This document shows positions 1-6,682 of a DNA stretch of 11,572 nt, piece after piece. The DNA comes from Prevotellaceae bacterium UBA2757. GTDB taxonomy: Bacteria; Bacteroidota; Bacteroidia; Bacteroidales; Bacteroidaceae. Below the pieces are notes generated by a model. That model had not been told where the DNA came from. It searched no databases and saw only the letters and a list, made by a program, of their open reading frames with translations. The stretch is from the NCBI GenBank assembly GCA_002353215.1, contig DEJD01000046.1, positions 2,288 to 13,859 on the forward strand. The letters are read 5' to 3'. The position numbers and the translations under genes are program-made. Every line of letters begins with the position of its first letter. The first letter of the stretch is position 1.

Positions 1-752
1 TTTGGCTTCTTAGCGAGTTCGTCGTTCAGGCGAGCGATTTCAGCACGGAGAGCGCTGTCATCATACATCTTGAAGTAGTGAGTTCCGTTGCTTGTACCGA
101 AGTGGTAGATGTAAGCAGCAGTGATGTGGAGCTGAGCGAACTTAGAGCGAAGTGGGAACTTAGTTGCACCATCAGCGCTAGAACCGTTCTTAGCCCAGTC
201 AACTGCTGGCTGGATACGGATTGTGTGAGCCTTAGCTTCGCCGAGGTTGAAAAGGAGGTCAATACCAGTCTTGATACCAATGTTGTGGTTGTACTTCATC
301 TTCTGACCTGGAGCGTAAGTGTGGATCCAACCAAGACCTGCTACTAAACCAACTTCGAATGGACGTGGAGTGCCCTTGTAACCACCGAAGAGGTTAGAGA
401 GGTTCAAAGTTCCGTTGATACCCAAGTAGTGGCCACGAACGATAGTCTTGTAACCGTTTGCAGTCTGGTTGAAACGGTAGCTAGACTTAGTGTCTGGATC
501 GTACTGGTTAGAACCGAAATATACAGTAGCTTCGATTTCAGCACCCCAAACTGGAGTAAACTGCTTACCGATAAAAATTGAAGCTGTTGGATTGAGAGGG
601 AAAATCTTCTTTAATCTCAATGGAGCAGCTACGCCACCGCCGATACCGATGTACATGTTGTCAAATGGCTTCTGAGCTACGAGAGCTGTTTCAGCGCTTG
701 CGCTTAAAACTGTTGCCATAGCAATGGCAAAACTCAAGAAAAATCTCTTCAT
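1..752 (-). CDS. OmpA-family outer-membrane porin, N-terminal part (3' end outside window)
   Basis: This reading frame starts at an ATG at 752 and stays open to the window edge, giving 250 codons. Residues 1-20 form a signal peptide (MKRFFLSFAIAMATVLSASA, cleavage before Glu21). The rest alternates polar and aromatic residues like a transmembrane beta-barrel, with repeated glycines (IGIGGGVAAPLRL, GLVAGLGW) and strands such as AQLHITAAYIYHFGT. The visible end, residues about 235-250 (LRAEIARLNDELAKKP), is a charged helical linker of the kind that joins the barrel to a periplasmic peptidoglycan-binding OmpA domain in Bacteroidetes major porins. I infer that this domain lies beyond the left edge. 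The protein probably anchors the outer membrane to the cell wall and may form pores. Codon use is strongly biased (GCT, AAG, AAC, TTC, GGT), which suggests high expression. A shorter barrel without an OmpA domain remains possible. Confidence 0.82.
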   Translation of the reverse strand, partial: MKRFFLSFAIAMATVLSASAETALVAQKPFDNMYIGIGGGVAAPLRLKKIFPLNPTASIFIGKQFTPVWGAEIEATVYFGSNQYDPDTKSSYRFNQTANGYKTIVRGHYLGINGTLNLSNLFGGYKGTPRPFEVGLVAGLGWIHTYAPGQKMKYNHNIGIKTGIDLLFNLGEAKAHTIRIQPAVDWAKNGSSADGATKFPLRSKFAQLHITAAYIYHFGTSNGTHYFKMYDDSALRAEIARLNDELAKKP

Positions 753-881
753 GTCTTTTAAGTTTTTGTTAATAATAAAGTTTATAAAATTTTGAAATGT
801 TGTTATACAGTTTCAGTTATTTATGTGTTTCCGATTTGATTAGAATCACTATTTATTTTTAAATTTTACTTTAAATTCGTC

Positions 882-890
882 GCAAAGGTA
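882..890 (-). promoter_or_regulatory. Bacteroidetes -7 box for the OmpA-family gene
   Basis: On the minus strand this reads TACCTTTGC, a full match to the Bacteroidetes -7 consensus TAnnTTTG. No clear TTTG -33 element lies about 20 bp upstream. Transcription from here would give an untranslated leader of roughly 120 nt, rich in A and U, before the ATG at 752. Phased T-tracts lie just upstream at 916-943. Confidence 0.6.
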
Positions 891-915
891 GAAAAAATAG
901 TTTTACATTAAGAAA

Positions 916-943
916 TTTTTTTTATATTTTTTTTATATTTTTT
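916..943. other. Phased T/A-tracts, likely bent DNA or UP-like element
   Basis: Three T-runs (8, 8 and 6 bases) start at 916, 927 and 938, separated by ATA, so the period is exactly 11 bp. Tracts repeated near the helical repeat are known to bend DNA. Read on the minus strand they are A-tracts about 26-55 bp upstream of the -7 box at 882-890, where an UP-like activating element would sit. A role in driving the porin promoter is inferred. The rest of the 753-975 gap holds only the AT-rich leader; I find no hairpin terminator for the gene ending at 976. Confidence 0.5.
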
Positions 944-975
944 GCTATAATGTACTATTTTTTCGATTTTTTGGG

Positions 976-1812
976 CTAAATTTCCTCTTTTTCGTCCTTT
1001 TTACTACGTCTGCCAATCTTCTTCTTTGTTTTTTCTTCCTGAACAGGTGTAGTTTGCACTCCGGCAAGTTCTGGGTCGATAAGGATACGTCCGCAATACT
1101 CGCATACGATGATTTTCTTTCTCATGCGTACATCTAGTTGGCGCTGTGGTGGAATCTTAGCGAAACATCCGCCGCATGCATCACGTTGTACATATACGAT
1201 ACCGAGTCCGTTGCGTGAGTTCTTGCGGATTCGTTTGAATGCCTGGAGCAAGCGTGGTTCGATAGAGAGTTCGAGATTCTTTGATTTCTCGCGCAGTTTC
1301 TCTTCCTCAGCTTTTGTTTCGGCGATAATTTCGTCGAGTTCGTTTTTCTTTATTTCCAGGTCTTGGTTACGTCCTTCCAGAATCTGCTGGTTCTTCTCCA
1401 GGTACTCTTCTTTGCTCTTTTCCTGTGCTGTAGCTTCGCGGATGCGTTTGTTGCAGAGTTCAACTTCCAGCTGTTGGAATTCTATTTCTTTGTTCAGCAG
1501 GTCGTATTCGCGGTTATTTGCTACGTTGTCGAGCTGTTCTTTGTATTTAGCCAGTTGCTGAGATGCAAGTTCTATTTTTGTTTTCATCTCGTTGATACGA
1601 GAACGTAGATCGCTTACATCTTTCTGAGTGTTCTCGATACGTGTCTTGAGACCTTCGATTTCGTCTTCCAGGTCTTCCACCTCGAGTGGGAGTTCTCCAC
1701 GCAGAATACGAATCTTGTCGATTTCAGACAGCATCAACTGCAACTGATAAAGGTTTTTCAGTTTTTCCTCTACCGACATTTCAGTAGATACAGTTTCTTT
1801 TCTCTTAGTCAT
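976..1812 (-). CDS. Coiled-coil protein with C-terminal C4 zinc ribbon (DUF164/zf-RING_7 family)
   Basis: This 278-aa protein is almost entirely charged heptad-like helix from about residue 13 to 185, a long coiled coil. A C4 zinc ribbon follows, with Cys213-x2-Cys216 (ACGGC) and Cys237-x2-Cys240 (CEYC) as presumed zinc ligands, preceded by a conserved-looking GLGIVYVQRDACGGCFAKIP segment. The last 20 residues are a Lys/Glu-rich tail. The family occurs across bacteria as an RNA- or DNA-binding adaptor or chaperone; Chlamydia CdsZ and Helicobacter FlgZ are relatives with the same coiled-coil plus ribbon plan. No signal peptide is present, so it is cytoplasmic. It lies 3 bp after the Nif3-family gene and must share its mRNA. 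The same pairing is known elsewhere, for example Rv2229c/Rv2230c in Mycobacterium tuberculosis. The molecular role here is unknown. Confidence 0.88.
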   Translation of the reverse strand: MTKRKETVSTEMSVEEKLKNLYQLQLMLSEIDKIRILRGELPLEVEDLEDEIEGLKTRIENTQKDVSDLRSRINEMKTKIELASQQLAKYKEQLDNVANNREYDLLNKEIEFQQLEVELCNKRIREATAQEKSKEEYLEKNQQILEGRNQDLEIKKNELDEIIAETKAEEEKLREKSKNLELSIEPRLLQAFKRIRKNSRNGLGIVYVQRDACGGCFAKIPPQRQLDVRMRKKIIVCEYCGRILIDPELAGVQTTPVQEEKTKKKIGRRSKKDEKEEI

Positions 1813-1815
1813 AAA

Positions 1816-2598
1816 TTATAAATAGTTTATTGGATTAGTTTTCTTATTAGTTTTGTAAACAGGTATGTTTTTGTCTGCCTTCTTTATAATATCGTGCAGA
1901 ATTTCTATTGTATATTTCTCGCTTTCGTAATGTCCTAGTTCGAGAAGTAGCAATTCGTTTTCGTGTCCGAAGAACCTGTGATATCCGATTTCTCCAGTAA
2001 TGAAGGCATCGCATCCTTTTTTAATTGCAGTGGGGATGAGGAAGTTGCCTGCTCCTCCGCAAACGGCCACCTTTCTGATGGTGTTGCCTTCCCAGTCGTT
2101 ATATCGTAAGGCTTCTACGTTGAATGTTTGTTTTATGAGTTGCAGAAAATCTGTTTTTGTCACAGGCTTGTCAAATGCACCTATGATTCCTTCCCCTGCA
2201 TCTGTTCCTTCTTTTGGCGCCAGCCATTCAATGTCTGTTAATTGGATTTTTTCTGCAATCTTATAGTTTACTCCATTTCGTGCCGAATCCAGATTTGTAT
2301 GTGCGGCGTATATGGTGATATCATTTTTTATTGCTTTCATTACGCAGCGCTCAATGTAGTTTTTTCCTGAAATCGATTTGAGTGGTGCGAACAAAAGAGG
2401 GTGGTGGCTTACGATCATGTTGCAGCCTAATGCAATAGCCTCGTCTATGACATCCTCTGTGACGTCAAGACACAATAAAACCCCTGACGTCTCTGCATCC
2501 TTTGCTAGTCCAATCTGCAATCCGGCATTATCGTAACTGTCTTGCAGGGCCAAAGGAGCGAAATCTTCAAGGGCACCTATTATTTGCCTAATATACAT
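1816..2598 (-). CDS. Nif3-like dinuclear metal protein (DUF34, YbgI/YqfO family)
   Basis: This 260-aa protein starts MYIRQIIGALEDFAPLALQDSYDNAG, the typical Nif3 opening with a conserved SYDNAGLQIG. Likely metal ligands are visible: His65-His66 in SHHPLLF, Asp104 in AAHTNLD, and His223 and Glu227 in LGHYESE, matching the two-metal site of E. coli YbgI. GAGNFLIPTAIKKGCDAFITGE near residues 183-203 is the conserved C-terminal half. At 260 aa it is close to YbgI (247 aa), so it lacks the PII/CutA-like insert found in longer members of about 370 aa. The family is often labelled GTP cyclohydrolase 1 type 2, but that activity is not generally established; the real function is unresolved. It is the first gene of an operon with the zinc-ribbon protein. 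Cytoplasmic. Confidence 0.93.
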   Translation of the reverse strand: MYIRQIIGALEDFAPLALQDSYDNAGLQIGLAKDAETSGVLLCLDVTEDVIDEAIALGCNMIVSHHPLLFAPLKSISGKNYIERCVMKAIKNDITIYAAHTNLDSARNGVNYKIAEKIQLTDIEWLAPKEGTDAGEGIIGAFDKPVTKTDFLQLIKQTFNVEALRYNDWEGNTIRKVAVCGGAGNFLIPTAIKKGCDAFITGEIGYHRFFGHENELLLLELGHYESEKYTIEILHDIIKKADKNIPVYKTNKKTNPINYL

Positions 2599-2629
2599 GA
2601 AAAGTGTCGTTTATTAACGATTTCACGCT

Positions 2630-2638
2630 GCGAAGGTA
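2630..2638 (-). promoter_or_regulatory. Candidate -7 box for the Nif3/zinc-ribbon operon
   Basis: The minus strand reads TACCTTCGC, one base off the TAnnTTTG consensus, 32 nt upstream of the ATG at 2598. The upstream -33 region is only AT-rich. It lies after the terminator hairpin at 2667-2693, so the operon can start independently of the FadL-type gene. Confidence 0.45.
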
Positions 2639-2649
2639 CGGCTTTTTAT

Positions 2650-2693
2650 TTAAATTATAAAAAGAAAAGGAGAATTTTTGAAAAATCCTCCTT
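2650..2693 (-). terminator. Intrinsic terminator after the FadL-type gene
   Basis: Positions 2667-2693 form a 27-nt near-perfect palindrome: arms AAGGAGAATTTTT and AAAAATCCTCCTT around a central G, with one A-C mismatch in 13 pairs. On the minus strand a T-rich run (TTCTTTTTATAATTT) follows at once. It sits 76 nt past the stop codon at 2769 and before the promoter of the next operon. The gap 2599-2768 holds nothing else except a short TA repeat near 2699-2710. Confidence 0.65.
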
Positions 2694-2768
2694 CCTTTAT
2701 ATATATATAATATGTGTAATTTATCAGTTTTGTTAAATAAGCAAAACAGTTGTGTGTGAGTACTTTTT

Positions 2769-4343
2769 TTAAAAATCAAGAGTCACACCTACACCGAATA
2801 CTCTGTTTGTTCTGTCAAACTGATCTGTGCCTGCAACTTGGTCAACACTCTGAATGATACCCTTAGCCACGAGAGCCTGTGGTGCTGAAACTCCTGCAGG
2901 CAGAGTCTGTCCTGTTGCTTTGATTGCTGTGGCGGCGAGTCCGTTATAGTCCTCTTGTGTACGTTTGTATGTGTTGTATAGAGTTTGGAAATAAGCTGCT
3001 TCAACGGCAACTACAGAATTGATTTGCCATTTCACTCCGAATCCGAAAGTGTTAGAGTTTGTTACGAACGAGATGTCTCGCATATAGGCATCGGTGTTGG
3101 GGTAGTGAGTATGTTGCCAACCGCCGCTTATGGTCCATCCCTTTGTGAAGTCCCACTCAGCTCCTCCAGTAATTTCCCATGTACCTCCGTTCAGCAGTTT
3201 GTTCTCGTCACCATATTTTGTTGCCTGTTTATCCCAATAGAAGTGGAAACCTCCATTAATTCTTACAGCCTTTATTGGCGAGTACATAGCACCTACTGCC
3301 ATGATTGAAGGTATATCCTCCGAGATAGTCTGTTTGTCGTTATACTTGTCCAGTCCGTGTCCGGCTGTGTTCTCGTTGTAACTTTCGTTTTTCAGGCGGA
3401 GGCGAGTCTTGAACTCGAATTTTGCAGCCAGATTCCAGTGATCGTTGATTTTCCAGTCAATACCGATGATAGGAGTCAGCCCCCATCCGGCTTGGTTACA
3501 GTTCAAACCTATGTTTCCAGTCAGGTCAGACAGTTGGTAACCCAGTTCGTCAACCTTTGCATGCTTGGCATTAGCTTCAGCAGATGTAATATATCCGGCA
3601 TCTGTCAGTTTTTGCAGATATGTGTGCTGAGTGTTTATCCACTGGCGAGCGGTAGCATAATTATTGTCTTTTGTCAGCAACTGAATATTCTTTACATATC
3701 CGAAATAATTGTTAGTAGCATAAATCAGTCGCAAACCACCGTATATACTAATTTTGTCGAGGAACTTTCGTGCCACACCGAACTGAAAACCGTACTGATA
3801 AGAACGTCCGCGCATGAAAGTGTCAAATTTGTATCCGTTTTTGAATTCCCCCTGACTTAGTGCTGATGCCATCATAGAGAGAGCTGCAACAGATGCTTCG
3901 AATGAAGGCAGACCATTATCGTACTGACACTTACCGCCACCACCGACAAGTCCGAAGTCAAAACTGAACGACCATTTACTGTCCTTTGTGTTATAGGCAA
4001 ACTGCAGTGATGGCAGGATTGGTGCATCGGCATTACCTTCGAAAGTCTTTTTTACGGCTCCATTATTCGCTGCTCCGAAAGAGAATGGGTAATAAGTGGC
4101 TGTTACGTCACGGTCCTGGTGTACATTCATAATTCCGATAGCCATATGGAAACCAGGTGCAAGGAAACCGGTACCTGCAGGGTTGTTGTACAAAGAACTG
4201 ATGCCTATTACAGCGTCTTGTGAAGGATTACGCAAAAATGAAATACTCTGATTTGTATTAGTCTGATATCCTCCAGCCAATACTGGCATTGTAAGTATTG
4301 CAAAACAAATAGTGGCAATACTTCTAACAGAAAATTTTACCAT
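2769..4343 (-). CDS. FadL/OmpP1/TodX-type outer-membrane transport protein
   Basis: This 524-aa protein has a signal peptide of about 23 residues (cleavage after VLA, mature start GGYQTNTNQSISFLRNPSQD). The mature N-terminus and the SLYNNPAGTGF segment near residues 50-60 match the FadL/OmpP1 family, where the N-terminal stretch plugs the barrel. The remainder alternates aromatic and glycine-rich beta strands and ends in Phe (GVGVTLDF), the usual C-terminal signal for barrel insertion. E. coli FadL is shorter (about 420 residues mature); lengths near 500 are common in Bacteroidetes. Family members take up hydrophobic molecules such as long-chain fatty acids, but the substrate here cannot be read from sequence. 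It stands alone, with its own promoter upstream and a hairpin terminator downstream. No fatty-acid genes lie nearby. Confidence 0.85.
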   Translation of the reverse strand: MVKFSVRSIATICFAILTMPVLAGGYQTNTNQSISFLRNPSQDAVIGISSLYNNPAGTGFLAPGFHMAIGIMNVHQDRDVTATYYPFSFGAANNGAVKKTFEGNADAPILPSLQFAYNTKDSKWSFSFDFGLVGGGGKCQYDNGLPSFEASVAALSMMASALSQGEFKNGYKFDTFMRGRSYQYGFQFGVARKFLDKISIYGGLRLIYATNNYFGYVKNIQLLTKDNNYATARQWINTQHTYLQKLTDAGYITSAEANAKHAKVDELGYQLSDLTGNIGLNCNQAGWGLTPIIGIDWKINDHWNLAAKFEFKTRLRLKNESYNENTAGHGLDKYNDKQTISEDIPSIMAVGAMYSPIKAVRINGGFHFYWDKQATKYGDENKLLNGGTWEITGGAEWDFTKGWTISGGWQHTHYPNTDAYMRDISFVTNSNTFGFGVKWQINSVVAVEAAYFQTLYNTYKRTQEDYNGLAATAIKATGQTLPAGVSAPQALVAKGIIQSVDQVAGTDQFDRTNRVFGVGVTLDF

Positions 4344-4373
4344 TGTTCTAACCTTAAAATCTTAAAATCCTTT

Positions 4374-4382
4374 GCAAAGGTA
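4374..4382 (-). promoter_or_regulatory. -7 box for the FadL-type gene
   Basis: The minus strand reads TACCTTTGC, identical to the box upstream of the OmpA-family gene, 31 nt before the ATG at 4343. A TTTG lies at 4407-4410, but the 24-bp gap is longer than usual for a -33 element. The gap 4344-4507 otherwise shows only a small inverted repeat (GAACAA/TTGTTC, 4454-4469) without a U-tract. Confidence 0.6.
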
Positions 4383-4507
4383 CGTTAAAACTATGTACTA
4401 AAAGAACAAATTTGCATAAAATATGAACAATATACTCGAATTCGCTACATTTGGAACAACTTCTTGTTCTGATTTTGTTTATATTTACGGTGAAAAGTGG
4501 TAAAAGG

Positions 4508-5242
4508 TCAGAATTCGATATATGGTTTTAGTTTATCTACTTCCTCAGGGGTGAAAACATTAATTCTTAGCAGAGTTTCTACATCTTTTATTCTTCCGTA
4601 CATTCTTCTGTACCTCTTCACTTCCTTGGCTTGCTGGTAACTCATGTACGGGTGTTTATACAGTACTTTTAAGGAATCGTCGTTTATATTGATTTTTCTC
4701 AGGTTAGGCATAGAGTCCACCTTGAACCAGGGCAGAAGTTCCTCGTCGAAGTATTTGCACTCGCGCAGTTGTTCTGTAGAATAGAATCCGCCCAGCCTGT
4801 TCCGGTATGTCACAATTATGCTTGAAATTGTTTTTCCTATGCCTGGAATCCTGCATAGGGTAGCACTGTCAACAGTATTGAGATCTACTACATTGAGAGT
4901 CCGGAACTTGTTGCTTTCGAATACATGTCTCTTCTGTCTTGTCGAGTCGTTCAGGTTAGTAGAGTCGTTTGGGTTTGTTTTCCTTTTGCTGTAAAGGGAG
5001 TTGTAAGCTTTCTTGTAGTACTTGTATTTATACTTGTACTTATACTCGTATCGGTAACTGTTCCTGCGATACTTCTTTTTGTAATGATTCTGTGTTTTCT
5101 TGTATTGTTGTTGAGCTACAGGTTTTTCGGCAGGCATTTTTTCTCTCAGGAAGAAAATACCTGCTGCAAAAAAGACAATAACAGAAAGCAGGATGATTGT
5201 TTTCCGCTCTCTGTTATTGAAATTGTGTCTGTTGAGACTCAT
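4508..5242 (-). CDS. Membrane-anchored double helix-hairpin-helix protein (ComEA-like) with Lys/Tyr stalk
   Basis: I choose the ATG at 5242 (244 aa); a TTG two codons upstream could add two residues. Residues 14-32 (KTIILLSVIVFFAAGIFFL) form one membrane segment after a basic N-terminus, so the rest should lie outside the cytoplasm. Residues about 54-80 are an extreme Lys/Tyr/Arg stretch with repeated KY units. Two helix-hairpin-helix units follow: residues 119-166 (VDLNTVDSATLCRIPGIGKT, where PGIG is the hairpin) and 185-244, more degenerate (HPYMSYQQAKEVKRYR). This matches HHH_3 proteins such as ComEA, which bind DNA without sequence specificity. A periplasmic DNA-binding role, perhaps in DNA uptake, is inferred; no competence genes are nearby. 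It follows nadC by 10 bp and probably shares its mRNA. Confidence 0.8.
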   Translation of the reverse strand: MSLNRHNFNNRERKTIILLSVIVFFAAGIFFLREKMPAEKPVAQQQYKKTQNHYKKKYRRNSYRYEYKYKYKYKYYKKAYNSLYSKRKTNPNDSTNLNDSTRQKRHVFESNKFRTLNVVDLNTVDSATLCRIPGIGKTISSIIVTYRNRLGGFYSTEQLRECKYFDEELLPWFKVDSMPNLRKININDDSLKVLYKHPYMSYQQAKEVKRYRRMYGRIKDVETLLRINVFTPEEVDKLKPYIEF

Positions 5243-5250
5243 TGTCAAAG

Positions 5251-5268
5251 ACTCATTTTATAATGAGT
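5251..5268 (-). other. Hairpin spanning the nadC stop codon
   Basis: ACTCATT (5251-5257) and AATGAGT (5262-5268) form a perfect 7-bp inverted repeat with a TTAT loop. It covers the nadC stop codon (TGA at 5255-5253) and lies just before the next start at 5242. No U-tract follows, so it is not a standard terminator. It could affect translational coupling or mRNA stability, or be chance. Confidence 0.35.
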
Positions 5269-6128
5269 TTGTCGCTGCCTTTAGCCTTGAACGACATATC
5301 CAGTCCTTTGACGGAGTGGGTGAGTGCACCGAACGAGATGAAGTCCACACCTGCTTTGGCGTAAGGAATCATATTGTCGAAGGTGATACCGCCCGACGAC
5401 TCAGTCTCAGCTCTCCCTGCCACCAGTTCTACGGCACGTTTAGTATCTTCTGGTGTGAAGTTGTCGAACATAATTCGGTCGCATCCTTCCTGCAGAGCCT
5501 CCTCCAGTTCCTTCCAGTTGCGCACCTCGCACTCTATCTTCAGATTCTTACCCTTGTCCTTGCAGTATTGTTTTGCACGTGAAATAGCATTGTGAACACC
5601 TCCGCAGAAGTCTATATGGTTGTCCTTCAGCAGAATCATGTCGAACAGACCGATGCGGTGGTTCATGCCTCCTCCTATCTTCACAGCTTCCTTCTCCAGC
5701 ATACGCATGCCAGGAGTAGTCTTTCGTGTATCGAGAACTCGGGTCTTCGTACCTGCATCAATCAGAGCCTGCTGATACTTGTGGGTCATTGTAGCAATTC
5801 CCGACATGCGTTGCAGGATATTGAGCATAAGTCTCTCTGTCTGTAGCAGCGACTGTTCCTTACCCTTTACCGACATTACTATATCACCGGGTTTTACGTG
5901 AGCTCCGTCTTTTATGAACACCTCTACTTGCAGTGTTGGGTCAAACCTGCGGAAAACCTCCTTGGCTATTTCCACTCCGGCAAAGATGCCTTCCTCCTTG
6001 ATGAGCAGCAGACTTTCTCCCACGGCGTCAGCAGGAATGCAGCATAGGGTAGTGTGGTCACCATCGCCTATGTCCTCAGCAAAGGCCAGGTCGATGAGTT
6101 TGTCGTTTAGTTCCAGTACAGATAACAT
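5253..6128 (-). CDS. nadC: Quinolinate phosphoribosyltransferase (nicotinate-nucleotide pyrophosphorylase, carboxylating)
   Basis: This 291-aa cytoplasmic enzyme converts quinolinate and PRPP to nicotinate mononucleotide, CO2 and pyrophosphate, the entry to NAD in de novo synthesis. Family landmarks appear in order: EDIGDGDHTT (18-27), the NILQRMSGIAT helix (103-113), DTRKTTPGMR (133-142, substrate-binding Arg and Lys), EKEAVKIGGGMNHRIGLFD (145-163), LLKDNHI (166-172), IECEVRN (198-204), MFDNFTP (220-226), ESSGGIT (243-249) and GVDFISFGALTHS (260-272). Length is normal for NadC and all key motifs look intact. It lies 32 bp after the small barrel-protein gene and 10 bp before the helix-hairpin-helix gene. 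nadA and nadB are not in the window, so the pathway is not clustered here. Confidence 0.97.
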   Translation of the reverse strand: MLSVLELNDKLIDLAFAEDIGDGDHTTLCCIPADAVGESLLLIKEEGIFAGVEIAKEVFRRFDPTLQVEVFIKDGAHVKPGDIVMSVKGKEQSLLQTERLMLNILQRMSGIATMTHKYQQALIDAGTKTRVLDTRKTTPGMRMLEKEAVKIGGGMNHRIGLFDMILLKDNHIDFCGGVHNAISRAKQYCKDKGKNLKIECEVRNWKELEEALQEGCDRIMFDNFTPEDTKRAVELVAGRAETESSGGITFDNMIPYAKAGVDFISFGALTHSVKGLDMSFKAKGSDKLIIK

Positions 6129-6160
6129 ATTGGTTCTTTTTATGTTAATAACATTATGGC

Positions 6161-6643
6161 TTAAAGGAAGAAGCCGAGACCTATTTTCAGTCCGAAGCGG
6201 CTCTTATTTCCGAAGTCGCTCATCGACATATTGAAATATATACTTGGTTCCAGCATCACGCTCTTGTTCAGGAAGAGGCAGTATCCTACTTCAGGAGTGA
6301 GGAAACAGTCGTTGTAGCTTTTCCACTCATGCTGGTACTTAGCTCCAAAACCAAGGAAAAGACCGTTCTGTTCAATGTAGTAGCGTCCGCGTGCACCTAT
6401 AGAAAAAGCGTGTGCGTCTGAGTTGTGGTAGTTAAAACCGAGTTCACCCATCACCATCCAGTCCTTAGCTACCATATATCCTCCCAGAACGTCCAGTCCG
6501 AAGTGGAACTTGGTTGTTTCGCTATACGACATATCAAATCCTGAGACAGATGCGCCTATATATTTCTTACCCTTTTCAAACTGTGCGAAAGCACTTGAAA
6601 TGCCGATTGTGGCAAACATCAGAACTAAAGCTAATTTTTTCAT
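6161..6643 (-). CDS. Small outer-membrane beta-barrel protein, function unknown
   Basis: This 160-aa protein has a clear signal peptide, residues 1-20 (MKKLALVLMFATIGISSAFA, cleavage before Gln21). The mature 140 residues show alternating beta strands with glycines and aromatics (YIGASVSGFDMSY, FHFGLDVLGGYMV, GARGRYYIEQNGLFLGFGAKY) and end in GLKIGLGFFL, with aromatics near the C-terminus as in barrel proteins. The size suits an eight-strand barrel of the OMP_b-brl type common in Bacteroidetes. No catalytic motif is seen. It sits between the two-helix membrane protein (39 bp gap) and nadC (32 bp gap) without an obvious promoter of its own, so it is probably co-transcribed. Why a surface protein shares an mRNA with nadC is unclear. 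Confidence 0.78.
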   Translation of the reverse strand: MKKLALVLMFATIGISSAFAQFEKGKKYIGASVSGFDMSYSETTKFHFGLDVLGGYMVAKDWMVMGELGFNYHNSDAHAFSIGARGRYYIEQNGLFLGFGAKYQHEWKSYNDCFLTPEVGYCLFLNKSVMLEPSIYFNMSMSDFGNKSRFGLKIGLGFFL

Positions 6644-6682
6644 TTTCTTTTTGTTGTTAGTTATTATTGTTTTGAATTTCTA

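Noticed and set aside
1109..1561. A 150-codon plus-strand frame opposite the zinc-ribbon gene
   Set aside because: Its Ser/Phe/Arg-rich composition is the mirror of the coiled-coil codons; there is no promoter or domain.
2699..2710. Short TA dinucleotide repeat
   Set aside because: About six units only, in an AT-rich gap; expected by chance.
2588..2779. A 63-codon minus-strand frame in the gap between the Nif3 and FadL-type genes
   Set aside because: It runs through the terminator hairpin and promoter, overlaps both neighbours and has AT-rich random-looking composition.
3357..3860. A 167-codon plus-strand frame opposite the FadL-type gene
   Set aside because: Antisense to a well-supported barrel protein, and it shows no domain or signal peptide of its own.
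4454..4469. Inverted repeat GAACAA-CTTC-TTGTTC downstream of the helix-hairpin-helix gene
   Set aside because: The stem is only 6 bp and no U-tract follows on the minus strand, so it is not convincing as a terminator.
6129..6160. Small inverted repeat ATGTT-AAT-AACAT before nadC
   Set aside because: A 5-bp AT-rich stem is too weak to call a terminator or operator.
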